A stretch of DNA of 64,000 nucleotides, from contig CAJXWZ010000024.1 of the NCBI GenBank assembly GCA_913062815.1, positions 1 through 64,000 of the forward strand. Reading direction: 5' to 3'. The position numbers and the translations under genes are program-made. The notes under the pieces were generated by a model that did not search any database, had not been told where the DNA came from, and saw only the letters and a program-made list of their open reading frames with translations. This DNA is from an uncultured Colwellia sp. GTDB lineage: Bacteria > Pseudomonadota > Gammaproteobacteria > Enterobacterales > Alteromonadaceae. Below, piece after piece: positions 8,668-16,690 of this stretch; within the stretch, counting starts at the first letter, position 1; each line of letters opens with the position of its first letter.

Positions 8668-10308
8668 CTAATTAGCTGCTTTTACCGCAATTAGCAATTG
8701 CGGTAAAAAGTTTTCACTTTCTTGAGCTAATAGACACTGTTCGGCCAAAATGTCTTGTAAATTTTCATTGCTAGTTAATGGGTTAGCTAACACCACTCTA
8801 AAAACAATAACCTTTACATTATTATAACGTCCTACTTTTATACGAGTGCGCGAGACAAAAGAACGACCATCTTCACGTTGGCGCTTCTGAATAAACTTAG
8901 TCAATTTACCTAACAAGTCATTTATCTGCGTTTGGGTATTCTCGTCACTATGTTCTAGTAGGGTTTGTACTGACTTAGGCACATAGCGGTAAGTTAATAA
9001 ACACAGTTCAGGATGAGTAATTAATTCAAAATCTTCATGCTCACTAATTAATTTTGCAAAATACTCGGCTTTCTCTATCGCCTGATTAATCAACATCTCA
9101 TAGCCGGGACGGCTAATAATATGCAAGCTAGCATATACTAACATTGCCATACCTGGACGAGAGCCTTCTAGCGTATGACTGCCTAAATCTTTAGAGCCTT
9201 GACGTAAAATATACTCTGCATGGTGTTCAATATCAGCCACTGAAGAGGGATCTTTAAACAAAACCACGCCAGCGCCCATCGGTACATACATTTGTTTATG
9301 TGCATCAATGGTTACTGAGTCGGCACGTTCAATGCCAGCTAAAATACTCCGGTGTTTATTTGACAGTAAAGTGGCGCCCCCCCAAGCTGCATCGACATGA
9401 AAATAACATTGAAATTGCTCAGCAATATCTGCCATTTTATCTAGAGGGTCAACATTACCTGTTTCCGTTGTACCTGCCACACCAACAATAGCCAGTACCT
9501 TAATATTTTGAATACTTAGTTGTTGGCATTTAGCTGCTAATTTTTGACAGTCAATTTTATTATTTTCATCGGTTTCAATCGCGATAACGCTGTCTTGGCC
9601 AATGCCCAAAATGTCAGCAGATTTTTTTAACGAATAGTGGCCCCGTTCTGAAACTAATATAGCTAATCCTTGGTAACCATAATGCTGCAATGCAGCAAAT
9701 AAACCCCTGCGGCTAATACCTTTAAAATTACCATCTGCTTTGAGTAGTTTGTTTCTAGCAACCCAAAGCGCGGTAATATTTGCCACCGTACCACCAGAAC
9801 AAAAAGCGCCGAGGGAATGTTGCGCAGAATGCATCCAAGTTTGGTAAAACGCTTCATTTTCTTGATACACCAAGTTATGCATCATACCTAAAACTTGGCG
9901 CTCGAGTGGCGTGAAAGCTTTGGAGGTTTCAACTTTAACTAAGTTTTGGTTTAACCCTACCATTAGCTTTGATAAAGGCAAAATAAACGAAGGTAATGCA
10001 GAGGTCATGTGACCAATAAAACTTGGGCTTGCAGTATGGACTGATTGTGCGACCAATTTATCTAATAAATGACGCATATGATCCGAAACAAACTCTGGTT
10101 GCTCCGGAATACTTGGACAAATGAAATCTTGTTCGATATCAGTTAAGGCATTTTTACTGGCAACAATATGGTTATTCAAGAAACCAGCAAGATTTTGAGA
10201 CATCTCTTGCTCAATACGCCCTAATGTTGAATCAGGCGCCTCGGCAATAGTAAATATCTGATGTAATGATGTTTGTGTTGCTTGAGCAGTGCGCTTAGCG
10301 GAAGCCAT
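8668..10308 (-). CDS. panP: pyridoxal-dependent aspartate 1-decarboxylase PanP
   Basis: 546-residue group II PLP decarboxylase related to glutamate decarboxylase. Visible: substrate/cofactor region FCSGGTVANITALWVARN, cofactor aspartate in FHVDAAWGG, and PLP-lysine in VTIDAHKQMYVPMG. PanP proteins make beta-alanine from aspartate in gammaproteobacteria that lack the pyruvoyl enzyme PanD, and they cluster with panBC, as here. No panD occurs in the window, in contrast to E. coli where panD adjoins panC. It is convergent with panC and separated from it by four bases. Confidence 0.93.
   Translation of the reverse strand: MASAKRTAQATQTSLHQIFTIAEAPDSTLGRIEQEMSQNLAGFLNNHIVASKNALTDIEQDFICPSIPEQPEFVSDHMRHLLDKLVAQSVHTASPSFIGHMTSALPSFILPLSKLMVGLNQNLVKVETSKAFTPLERQVLGMMHNLVYQENEAFYQTWMHSAQHSLGAFCSGGTVANITALWVARNKLLKADGNFKGISRRGLFAALQHYGYQGLAILVSERGHYSLKKSADILGIGQDSVIAIETDENNKIDCQKLAAKCQQLSIQNIKVLAIVGVAGTTETGNVDPLDKMADIAEQFQCYFHVDAAWGGATLLSNKHRSILAGIERADSVTIDAHKQMYVPMGAGVVLFKDPSSVADIEHHAEYILRQGSKDLGSHTLEGSRPGMAMLVYASLHIISRPGYEMLINQAIEKAEYFAKLISEHEDFELITHPELCLLTYRYVPKSVQTLLEHSDENTQTQINDLLGKLTKFIQKRQREDGRSFVSRTRIKVGRYNNVKVIVFRVVLANPLTSNENLQDILAEQCLLAQESENFLPQLLIAVKAAN
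8680..8708. terminator. bidirectional hairpin terminator of panC and panP
   Basis: Perfect 13-bp arms TTTTACCGCAATT (8680-8692) and its complement (8696-8708) with an AGC loop, flanked by A-run on the right and T-rich DNA on the left. It lies inside the last codons of panP, so it could stop both convergent transcripts. Confidence 0.8.
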
Positions 10309-10403
10309 ACTTATTTTCTAACCTTAACTTTGTTCTAAGGCCGAACTTTAATAAAAAATAGAGCAAATGTCTTCTATTTTCGTTGATAGTGACTATATGA
10401 AAT

Positions 10404-10499
10404 CTAACTAACAAATGAACTTGCGTAAATTAATCCTGCCTGTAAACACATAATCAAAGTAACTACTTTTACTAACATTTTATTTTTCACTGCTTTCAT
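10404..10499 (-). CDS. small hydrophobic peptide, 31 residues
   Basis: A minus-strand ORF from ATG 10499 to TAG 10404, reading MKAVKNKMLVKVVTLIMCLQ then AGLIYASSFVS. The ATG has TTAGGA seven bases upstream, and a TTGAAT-16-TTAAAT promoter-like pair lies 16-43 bases upstream. A basic N-terminus, hydrophobic core and AxA-like end (IYAS) make it look like a signal or membrane peptide. It reads toward panP and ends 95 bases before it. No homologue is recognised. It could be a small membrane protein, a leader peptide, or chance. Confidence 0.4.
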   Translation of the reverse strand: MKAVKNKMLVKVVTLIMCLQAGLIYASSFVS

Positions 10500-10514
10500 G
10501 TTTGATTCCTAACT

Positions 10515-10542
10515 ATTTAACAATTTGTAACTTAATATTCAA
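10515..10542 (-). promoter_or_regulatory. sigma70-like promoter for the small ORF and possibly panP
   Basis: Minus-strand TTGAAT (10537-10542) and TTAAAT (10515-10520) are separated by 16 bases and lie just before the ribosome binding site of the 31-codon ORF. No terminator is evident between that ORF and panP, so panP may share this promoter. Confidence 0.35.
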
Positions 10543-10752
10543 CTGCCATACCAACACGTTAAACTCTTGATTTATAGGTTATTATTATTACTATCCTTTT
10601 TTAATATTAATGATTTTGGTTGATTTAACCATAATATAGTTATTTGCATCTAAATTTGGTAATTAAAAATGCCTTTACAATACGATGAGGTCAATGAGCT
10701 TGTACAAAGTGCTTGATCTGTATATTATTCACACCTTTCACTAATACTGTTG

Positions 10753-11292
10753 ATGGCTATGTTTTGTAAAAAATTTTTTTTCATCTCTTGGATAACTTCT
10801 CTCACGATTATAACTTTCCCTGTTCTAGCCCAAAAATCATATGTAGGGTTAGGCTATGTGCATAGCAAATTAGATATTGCGAACGAAATCACTAACCCAT
10901 CGATGGCAGCATTAAGAGTAGGAACTAATTTAACCAAAAATATCGCAATTGAAGGTCAATATTTAACTTCAGTAGCATCTGATAATATTAATGCTACCGA
11001 TCTAGAATTGAATCAAAGTTTTGGTGCGTATCTAGTACTTCAATCTGAAACTAAAAACGGATTCAAGTTAGATTTAGCACTCGGTTATGCGCAAACAAGC
11101 CTCACTGCAATAAATACTGAAACAAACTATTTCAATAAGGATGAGTTTAGTGGTTTATCTTGGGGTGTTAATTTATATCAATCAATATCATATCTAGATC
11201 AAGCTCAGTTGAGACTTAGTTACCAATCTTTATATAAAGATAATCATATTGAAATTTCTGGTATTGAACTTGGTTTTATTTATTCTTTTTAA
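10753..11292 (+). CDS. secreted outer-membrane beta-barrel protein
   Basis: 179 residues from ATG 10753 (ATG 10759 and TTG 10750 are alternatives, and none has a clear ribosome binding site). A basic-hydrophobic signal peptide ends near VLAQKS, followed by alternating hydrophobic strands such as SYVGLGYVHSKLD, GAYLVLQS, FKLDLALGYAQTSL and a terminal aromatic (LGFIYSF, ending in F) typical of Bam-targeted barrels. It resembles small 8-strand OmpA/OprF-like or opacity-type porins. It ends 13 bases before the lipoprotein gene, so the pair is probably one unit. Specific role unknown. Confidence 0.75.
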   Translation: MAMFCKKFFFISWITSLTIITFPVLAQKSYVGLGYVHSKLDIANEITNPSMAALRVGTNLTKNIAIEGQYLTSVASDNINATDLELNQSFGAYLVLQSETKNGFKLDLALGYAQTSLTAINTETNYFNKDEFSGLSWGVNLYQSISYLDQAQLRLSYQSLYKDNHIEISGIELGFIYSF

Positions 11293-11305
11293 TCTGGGCT
11301 GTTAT

Positions 11306-12568
11306 ATGAACCTTAAATCACCTTCCGCTATTTTTTCATTGATATTACTTCTGTCGGGATGTAATTCAAGTGGTGACTCTGAAAGCTTAGCCACCGCTAT
11401 TACAATAGAAAGTCAAACAGCACAAGGCACACTGTTAAAAGATATTGCCATTACCGGTGGCAATATTCGGATTAAAGCTGGTGATGTACATCAGTTAAAA
11501 GCTACTGGCACTGATGAAAATAATGATATTAGAGATATTTCTAACGAATTAATATGGAGTTCAAGTAATGTAAACGTGGCAACAGTTAATAACCAAGGGT
11601 TAGTAACTGCGGTTGCCAATTCAACAGATAACCAAGGAATTGTAATTATTAGGGCTACGAGTATTAACCAATTATACACTGAAACAGAAGTTTCAATAAA
11701 TGATACTCCGGTTAGTGGCATTAGCCTTAAACAGTCGTTACCTGTTACAGGTTCCATTAACACTTGCATAGATGCAACAATTAGCGCTGATATACTTTAT
11801 GAAGATGGTTATCAAGCTAGCAATTCAATTCAAGAGCTAAGTTTTTCTTTAAATGAGAATTCAAACGCTTCAATTAGCTCAAGTGGTATCTTATTTACCT
11901 ATGGTGATATCGTTGAGGATATAACTATTACAGCTAATATTGGCGATTTATCAGATAGCTTAATAGTAACTTCTGACCCTAGTAACCTTAGGCTAATCGA
12001 TATTTTCATTGATAATGAAAGCACATCGATAATCAGTATGAATGTTGGTGATAGATTACTTGTAAATGCTAAAGCACAACTCTTTTCAACGCCTGATGAT
12101 TTCCATGATATTAAAGGAAGTGTGAAATGGCAGCAAGAACACCATGAATTTTCAGGGCTTACGACAACTGGAGAAAATAAAGGTAGCATTTTAGCTTTAA
12201 AACCCGGCTTTACCCAATTAGATGCCATTTGTGGTGCTAAAAAAGACGTAGCATTACTCAAAGTGGCAGGGACTGCAGAATTAGAAAAAATACAAATAAA
12301 TGATGGGTTAGATATAATATCTCTTAAAGTTGGCCAATCAACAAGTCTGACTCTTTCTGCAATGTTTTCTGGCACCTCAAATTTAAATGTTTCCGAATTC
12401 GCCCAATGGAGTATAAACGCTAGTCCCCTTTTGAAAACAGAGTTAAAAGCACATGGCACAGAAGAAGCATATCTAGAACTAACAAGCGTCTCTAATACGA
12501 CCGGTGTAGCAACAATTTCAGCAGCCTATGATAATAACATAGTGTTTTTAACTGTAAATATTGAATAA
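11306..12568 (+). CDS. lipoprotein with bacterial Ig-like (BIG2-type) domains
   Basis: 420 residues from ATG 11306; a longer frame start at 11249 would overlap the upstream gene. The signal sequence ends in the lipobox LLLSGC (Cys at about residue 19). The following part reads like a BIG2 domain: IKAGDVHQLKATGTDENN, LIWSSSNVNVATVNNQGLVTA (WSSSN-xVATV-xxxGLVTA motif), then VIIRATS. At least two further diverged repeats follow (MNVGDRLLVNAKAQL, LKVGQSTSLTLSAMF). Such proteins are surface adhesins or structural partners. Its closeness to the beta-barrel gene suggests they act together. Confidence 0.75.
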   Translation: MNLKSPSAIFSLILLLSGCNSSGDSESLATAITIESQTAQGTLLKDIAITGGNIRIKAGDVHQLKATGTDENNDIRDISNELIWSSSNVNVATVNNQGLVTAVANSTDNQGIVIIRATSINQLYTETEVSINDTPVSGISLKQSLPVTGSINTCIDATISADILYEDGYQASNSIQELSFSLNENSNASISSSGILFTYGDIVEDITITANIGDLSDSLIVTSDPSNLRLIDIFIDNESTSIISMNVGDRLLVNAKAQLFSTPDDFHDIKGSVKWQQEHHEFSGLTTTGENKGSILALKPGFTQLDAICGAKKDVALLKVAGTAELEKIQINDGLDIISLKVGQSTSLTLSAMFSGTSNLNVSEFAQWSINASPLLKTELKAHGTEEAYLELTSVSNTTGVATISAAYDNNIVFLTVNIE

Positions 12569-12576
12569 ATAATGTT

Positions 12577-13293
12577 CTATATTGTTTGGCAGCTTTGCCT
12601 TAGAATAAGTTGCCAACAAACTTGCCCACTCACTTGATACTTTGCTTCAAAGGGCGTTAAAGGGCTTGTTGTCTTTCTTACTTTCTCGATACATCCCACT
12701 AAATTCACTTGTTTTGCTGCTTGTTGAAATTCTTGTAAATATAAACGCCAATTACTGCGTAAAATAAGTGACTTGCCAATGCTGGTCATTTGTGGAAATA
12801 CCGCACTACCATGCCAACGGCGCTGTAAATGTTTAGATTTTGGCCAAGGGTTTGGATACAAAATATAGTGCTTGCTTACCGGCCAATTTGCCGCTTTAAC
12901 TAGGCGGTAAAAATCATTAAGGTCTGCTCGTACCAAATGATAGTTATCCGCTTGGTAGCCATCTTGTGATGAAAAGCCTTCTATATTTTTAGTTATGCGA
13001 TGATCCGATTTATCCACACCTATCACCAATGCTTGTGGATTTTGTGCCGCCAAAATACGTGTGCTTTGCCCAACACCGCAACATGCATCTAAAATAATGT
13101 CACCGTCAGGCTTTGCAGCAAGAAATTTACGCACTAAAGTATCCATCTCTTTAAAAGCAAGTTCAGTATGCGCTTGATAGGGCTTTTGAAAAGCATGGCT
13201 TAAATGCTTTATCACCACTTCATCAAGTTTTTCATGTATACCGTCTTGATTGGTGATGATGACTTTTGAGTCACCCGTTATATCAGCAGTCAT
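12577..13293 (-). CDS. TrmB-like SAM-dependent methyltransferase
   Basis: 238 residues with a SAM-binding strand ILDACCGVGQSTRILA, a second acidic strand VIGVDKSDHR, and the TrmB-specific blocks YPNPWPKSKHLQRRWHG and TPFEAKYQ. These correspond to the DPWPKxRHxKRR and TxFE motifs of tRNA m7G46 methyltransferase. The first Asp is Asn here and the GSG(E)G motif is replaced by a CCGVG core, so this is probably a paralogue with a different substrate rather than TrmB itself. It lies downstream of the yadGH-type ABC genes on the same strand, 15 bases apart. Confidence 0.8.
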   Translation of the reverse strand: MTADITGDSKVIITNQDGIHEKLDEVVIKHLSHAFQKPYQAHTELAFKEMDTLVRKFLAAKPDGDIILDACCGVGQSTRILAAQNPQALVIGVDKSDHRITKNIEGFSSQDGYQADNYHLVRADLNDFYRLVKAANWPVSKHYILYPNPWPKSKHLQRRWHGSAVFPQMTSIGKSLILRSNWRLYLQEFQQAAKQVNLVGCIEKVRKTTSPLTPFEAKYQVSGQVCWQLILRQSCQTI

Positions 13294-13308
13294 TATATTC
13301 TCTCTTAA

Positions 13309-14073
13309 TTAACTTCGTAAGCCTATACCTTTACTAATTAACGTCATAGCAATAGTAAATAAAATAATAATGAAAAAGCCAATAACAACAAAAGCGGTAG
13401 TTATGCTGACATCAGAGATCCCCAAGAAACCATATCGAAATGCATTGACCATATAAACGATGGGGTTTACTTGAGAAACACCTTGCCAAAAGTCAGGCAA
13501 CAGGCTAATTGAATAAAACACTCCACCTAAATAAGTTAAAGGAGTTAGCACAAAAGTCGGAATAATCGAGATATCATCAAAACTACCCGCAAAAATAGCA
13601 TTAATTAATCCGCCTAAAGCAAAGGTTGCTGAAGTAAGTGACACTGTCGCAATAATGACCCATATATTATGGATTTGAATATCAACAAATAGTAATGATA
13701 CGAGTGTTACAATTAAGCCCACCAAAATACCACGGGCCATGCCACCGCCCACATAGCCAGCAACAATAACCCAATTAGGCACAGGCGCAACCAGCATCTC
13801 TTCAACATTTCGTTGCCATTTAGCACTAAAAAATGATGACGCCACATTGGAATAAGAGTTAGTAATAACACTCATCATAATTAAGCCCGGCACTATAAAT
13901 GACATGTAATCAAAGCCACCCATTTCACCAATTCGAGAGCCAATGAGTGAACCAAAAATAACAAAATACAAACTAATGGTGATCGCTGGCGGCACAAGTG
14001 TTTGCACCCAAATACGCATAAAGCGTTGAATTTCTTTATTTAAAATACTTTTTAACGCGATAGAATAATTCAC
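13309..14073 (-). CDS. yadH: ABC-2 type transporter permease, YadH-like
   Basis: 254 residues with about six hydrophobic segments, the ABC-2 permease layout, and the conserved stretch SFIVPGLIMMSVITNSYSNV. It closely resembles E. coli YadH, whose partner YadG is encoded directly upstream here (4-base gap). Substrate is not known; related systems export lipids, polysaccharides or drugs. In E. coli yadGH also lie near panBCD, so the neighbourhood is partly conserved. Confidence 0.88.
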   Translation of the reverse strand: MNYSIALKSILNKEIQRFMRIWVQTLVPPAITISLYFVIFGSLIGSRIGEMGGFDYMSFIVPGLIMMSVITNSYSNVASSFFSAKWQRNVEEMLVAPVPNWVIVAGYVGGGMARGILVGLIVTLVSLLFVDIQIHNIWVIIATVSLTSATFALGGLINAIFAGSFDDISIIPTFVLTPLTYLGGVFYSISLLPDFWQGVSQVNPIVYMVNAFRYGFLGISDVSITTAFVVIGFFIIILFTIAMTLISKGIGLRS

Positions 14074-14077
14074 AATA

Positions 14078-15022
14078 TTAGCCCTCTACTATCGTTGATT
14101 TTTTATTCGGCTCTTTTTTCGATATTAGATTCACAAACAGCGCTTCTAATCGATTGCTTTTATTGCGCATACTTAAGACATCAACACCTTGTTTTGTTAA
14201 TTGTTCAAACACTTGATTTAGACTTTGTTTTTTACTCAAGTCTACTTCTAATGTGTGATCGTCAATCATTCTATGTTCAATGTTATTTAGGCTAATCTCT
14301 TTATCTTGTCGCACTAAATCTAACACAAAGGTTTCAATATCTAATTGCGCTAACAAAGACTTCATACTTGTATTTTCAACAATTTCGCCACCGTCGATAA
14401 TAGCAATATTACGACACAGCATTTCCGCTTCTTCTAAATAATGTGTGGTAAGGATAATAGTGATACCTTCCTTGTTCAGTTCGCGAAGAAATTCCCACAT
14501 GCTGCGCCGAACTTCAATATCAACCCCTGCTGTTGGCTCATCTAATATTAACATTTTTGGCTCATGCATTAACGCTCGGGCAATCATCAACCGACGCTTC
14601 ATACCGCCTGATAAAGTGCGCGCGGCAACATCTCGCTTATCCCATAGTTCAAGTTGTTTAAGGTACTTTTCCGCACGTTCAATCGCTACTTTTCGACTAA
14701 CGCCATAATAACCAGCTTGATTAATCAATATGTTCATTAAAGGTTCAAACTGATTAAAGTTAAACTCTTGCGGAACTAAGCCAATAAAAGACTTGGCTTT
14801 TTCCAAATCGGTATCAATATCATAGCCATGAACTTTTACTTGTCCCTGTGTTTTATTTACCAAAGAAGTAATTACACCAATAGAAGTGGACTTACCTGCA
14901 CCATTTGGGCCTAGCAAAGCAAAAAAATCACCTTGTTTAACGGTTAAATTAATTCCTTTAAGTGCCTGAAAGCCACCCTTATAAGTTTTTGCTAAATTAG
15001 AAATTTCTAGTGCATAGGTCAT
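14078..15022 (-). CDS. yadG: ABC transporter ATP-binding protein, YadG-like
   Basis: 314 residues: Walker A GPNGAGKST (39-47), Q-loop VPQEFNF, signature LSGGMKRRL, Walker B MLILDEPTAGVD and switch His in TTHYLEEAE. It energises the YadH permease encoded 4 bases downstream. The ATG at 15022 is preceded by AAGGTAAGCTC as a weak ribosome binding site. The C-terminal 80 residues form the extra regulatory tail usual in this drug/lipid-export type. Substrate unknown. Confidence 0.92.
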   Translation of the reverse strand: MTYALEISNLAKTYKGGFQALKGINLTVKQGDFFALLGPNGAGKSTSIGVITSLVNKTQGQVKVHGYDIDTDLEKAKSFIGLVPQEFNFNQFEPLMNILINQAGYYGVSRKVAIERAEKYLKQLELWDKRDVAARTLSGGMKRRLMIARALMHEPKMLILDEPTAGVDIEVRRSMWEFLRELNKEGITIILTTHYLEEAEMLCRNIAIIDGGEIVENTSMKSLLAQLDIETFVLDLVRQDKEISLNNIEHRMIDDHTLEVDLSKKQSLNQVFEQLTKQGVDVLSMRNKSNRLEALFVNLISKKEPNKKSTIVEG

Positions 15023-15184
15023 GAGCTTACCTTTAAAATTTTACGAAGAAAACACTTCCCTCTCGGGCAAATTAATATGGTGTTATTAATTAAAATTTCA
15101 ACTGTCATAAACCATGAATAAACAGATTAAATTTATAATTAACGTCAAAGCTTGATTCACATGAAGAATGACTATGACTGAATA

Positions 15185-15193
15185 TGCTATAAT
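15185..15193 (+). promoter_or_regulatory. extended -10 promoter of the acyltransferase gene
   Basis: TGCTATAAT is a perfect extended -10 element, 42 bases before the ATG at 15236. The -35 region is weak, which the TGN extension can compensate for. Confidence 0.5.
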
Positions 15194-15235
15194 TAGCTCC
15201 ACATTTTTCCGTATAATCTCTTTTCGATATAACTC

Positions 15236-16108
15236 ATGACTAAAAAGCCACTCTCTATCCGCGAAACAACTATCTTTGACGGAGTTTTTACTAAGTATTT
15301 TTTAAAATATTTATTTACCCTCTGGTTTAAATTGGCTAATTGGTCTGTGTGTAGATTTCCTCCTGAAGGTGCCGGTGTTGCCATCGCAGCTCCTCACACG
15401 TCAAATTGGGATTTTATCTACGCACTTGGTGCGGCAATTTTGCAAGATGTAAAAATATATTTTTCAATTAAAGACAGCTTATGCAAAGTTCCTGTTCTAG
15501 GGTCTTTATTAATGTGGCTAGGTGCTATGCCGATTGACCGCTCTCCTAATGGTCAAGGGCAAGTCGAACAGATTAAAGCTTTTATCGACTCCCAAAAAAA
15601 TAAACGAGTGTTTTTTTTATTTACCCCGGAAGGAACACGAGGCGCAGTAAGTAAATGGAAAACTGGTTTTTATCATGTTGCCCAAGATTGTCAACTGCCT
15701 ATTTTTCTCGCCAAAGTTGATTATCTTAGTAAAGAATCAGGCGTGTTTCATACTTTTATATTAACAGGCGATAAGGAGGAAGATATTCAAGCAATACAAT
15801 CATCATATAAAAGTATTCAGGGAAAATATCCTGAAGATCAATACCCTGCCTATATCGGACAACTTCCTTCTATATCAGAAGCTGAGGCTGCCATAATCAA
15901 AGCTGTTTATTCACTGAAAGGCGTTGCCACAAAAGTGGAGATAACGGCAAAGTCGAAACTGGCTGAGTTATCTAGTAATATGCTGACACTACTAATCGAA
16001 AAAGGTTTACTCGAAACAAATACGTCAAATCCAAGAGATAACATTACTACCTATAAACTTACTTTCGCAGGCAAAGGGTATTGTTTACATTTATCACCAA
16101 ACATCTGA
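15236..16108 (+). CDS. 1-acyl-glycerol-3-phosphate acyltransferase-like protein with winged-helix-like tail
   Basis: 290 residues. The first about 200 contain acyltransferase block I HTSNWD (HX4D), block II MPIDRS and block III FTPEGTRG, typical of PlsC-like enzymes that acylate lysophospholipids at the inner membrane. The last about 80 residues (AVYSLKGVATKVEITAKSK, SNMLTLLIEKGLLE, YKLTFAGKGY) look like a winged helix: two helices, a recognition-type helix and a TxxGK wing. This is not part of PlsC. A signal peptide is absent. The following gene is a MarR regulator. Confidence 0.8.
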   Translation: MTKKPLSIRETTIFDGVFTKYFLKYLFTLWFKLANWSVCRFPPEGAGVAIAAPHTSNWDFIYALGAAILQDVKIYFSIKDSLCKVPVLGSLLMWLGAMPIDRSPNGQGQVEQIKAFIDSQKNKRVFFLFTPEGTRGAVSKWKTGFYHVAQDCQLPIFLAKVDYLSKESGVFHTFILTGDKEEDIQAIQSSYKSIQGKYPEDQYPAYIGQLPSISEAEAAIIKAVYSLKGVATKVEITAKSKLAELSSNMLTLLIEKGLLETNTSNPRDNITTYKLTFAGKGYCLHLSPNI

Positions 16109-16187
16109 AAAACGGTTAGTTATAATTCTAGGAAATTCGATTATTTTTGATTAGACTAGCAATAACACCTGATAAAAGTATCTTGTT

Positions 16188-16682
16188 ATGGAAAAACATG
16201 AAGAGCTGTTAATTGCCTTACGAAAAGTGATTCGTGCCATTGCTTTACACTCAAAACAACTCAATAAAACCTCAGGACTTACCAGCCCACAATTACTTAT
16301 GATGCAAGAAGTTGCAAAGCATAAGGGCATTACCGCAAGCCAAATTGCTAAAAATATTACTTTAAGTGCCGCTACCGTAACTAATATTCTAGACAGGCTA
16401 GAAAATAAAAGTCTGATCAATCGTGTTCGTAATACTCAAGATAAGCGTCGAGTCAGCTTATTTTTAACCAATAAGGGTAAAGAATTACTCCTAGTTGCAC
16501 CTCAGCCATTACAAGAACATTTTATTCAAAACTTTTGTGATTTAGCCCAATGGGAGCAATCGCAACTTATTTCTTCAATGGAGCGTATTGCCACAATGAT
16601 GGACGCCAATGAGATTGATGCTGCGCCATTACTAGAGTTAGACCCAGTGAGCGCAACAACCACGTATTCTACGAACGATTAG
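16188..16682 (+). CDS. MarR-family transcriptional regulator
   Basis: 164 residues with the MarR fold: dimerisation helix EELLIALRKVIRAIALHSKQL, winged helix KGITASQIAKNITLSAATVTNILDRLENKSL and the wing RVRNTQDKRRVSLFLTNKGK with the conserved D-R-R motif. It is convergent with betT, and its stop codon lies inside a TTAGAGCTCTAA palindrome. Two more copies of this pattern flank the betT/TonB-receptor promoters, so it is the natural candidate to bind them. The effector could be choline or a related compound, by analogy with betI-type control, but this is inference. Confidence 0.9.
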   Translation: MEKHEELLIALRKVIRAIALHSKQLNKTSGLTSPQLLMMQEVAKHKGITASQIAKNITLSAATVTNILDRLENKSLINRVRNTQDKRRVSLFLTNKGKELLLVAPQPLQEHFIQNFCDLAQWEQSQLISSMERIATMMDANEIDAAPLLELDPVSATTTYSTND

Positions 16683-16690
16683 AGCTCTAA
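16679..16690. promoter_or_regulatory. palindrome TTAGAGCTCTAA between marR and betT ends
   Basis: Perfect 12-bp palindrome overlapping the MarR stop codon and abutting the betT stop. It has the same TTAGA-NN-TCTAA pattern as two sites upstream of betT. As it sits between convergent gene ends it may be part of a regulator-binding set or chance. Confidence 0.4.

Larger units (their letters stand above)
10309..10752. other. intergenic region carrying a small ORF and promoters
   Basis: About 440 AT-rich bases between the divergent panP and the beta-barrel gene. The left part is the panP leader. The middle carries a 31-codon ORF on the minus strand with its own ribosome binding site and promoter-like sequence. 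The right part presumably holds the promoter of the beta-barrel gene, but no clear -35/-10 pair could be chosen. Confidence 0.5.

Noticed and set aside
12577-13293. True trmB (tRNA m7G46 methyltransferase)
   Set aside because: Key motifs deviate (CCGVG core, NPWP for DPWP), so a paralogue is more likely.
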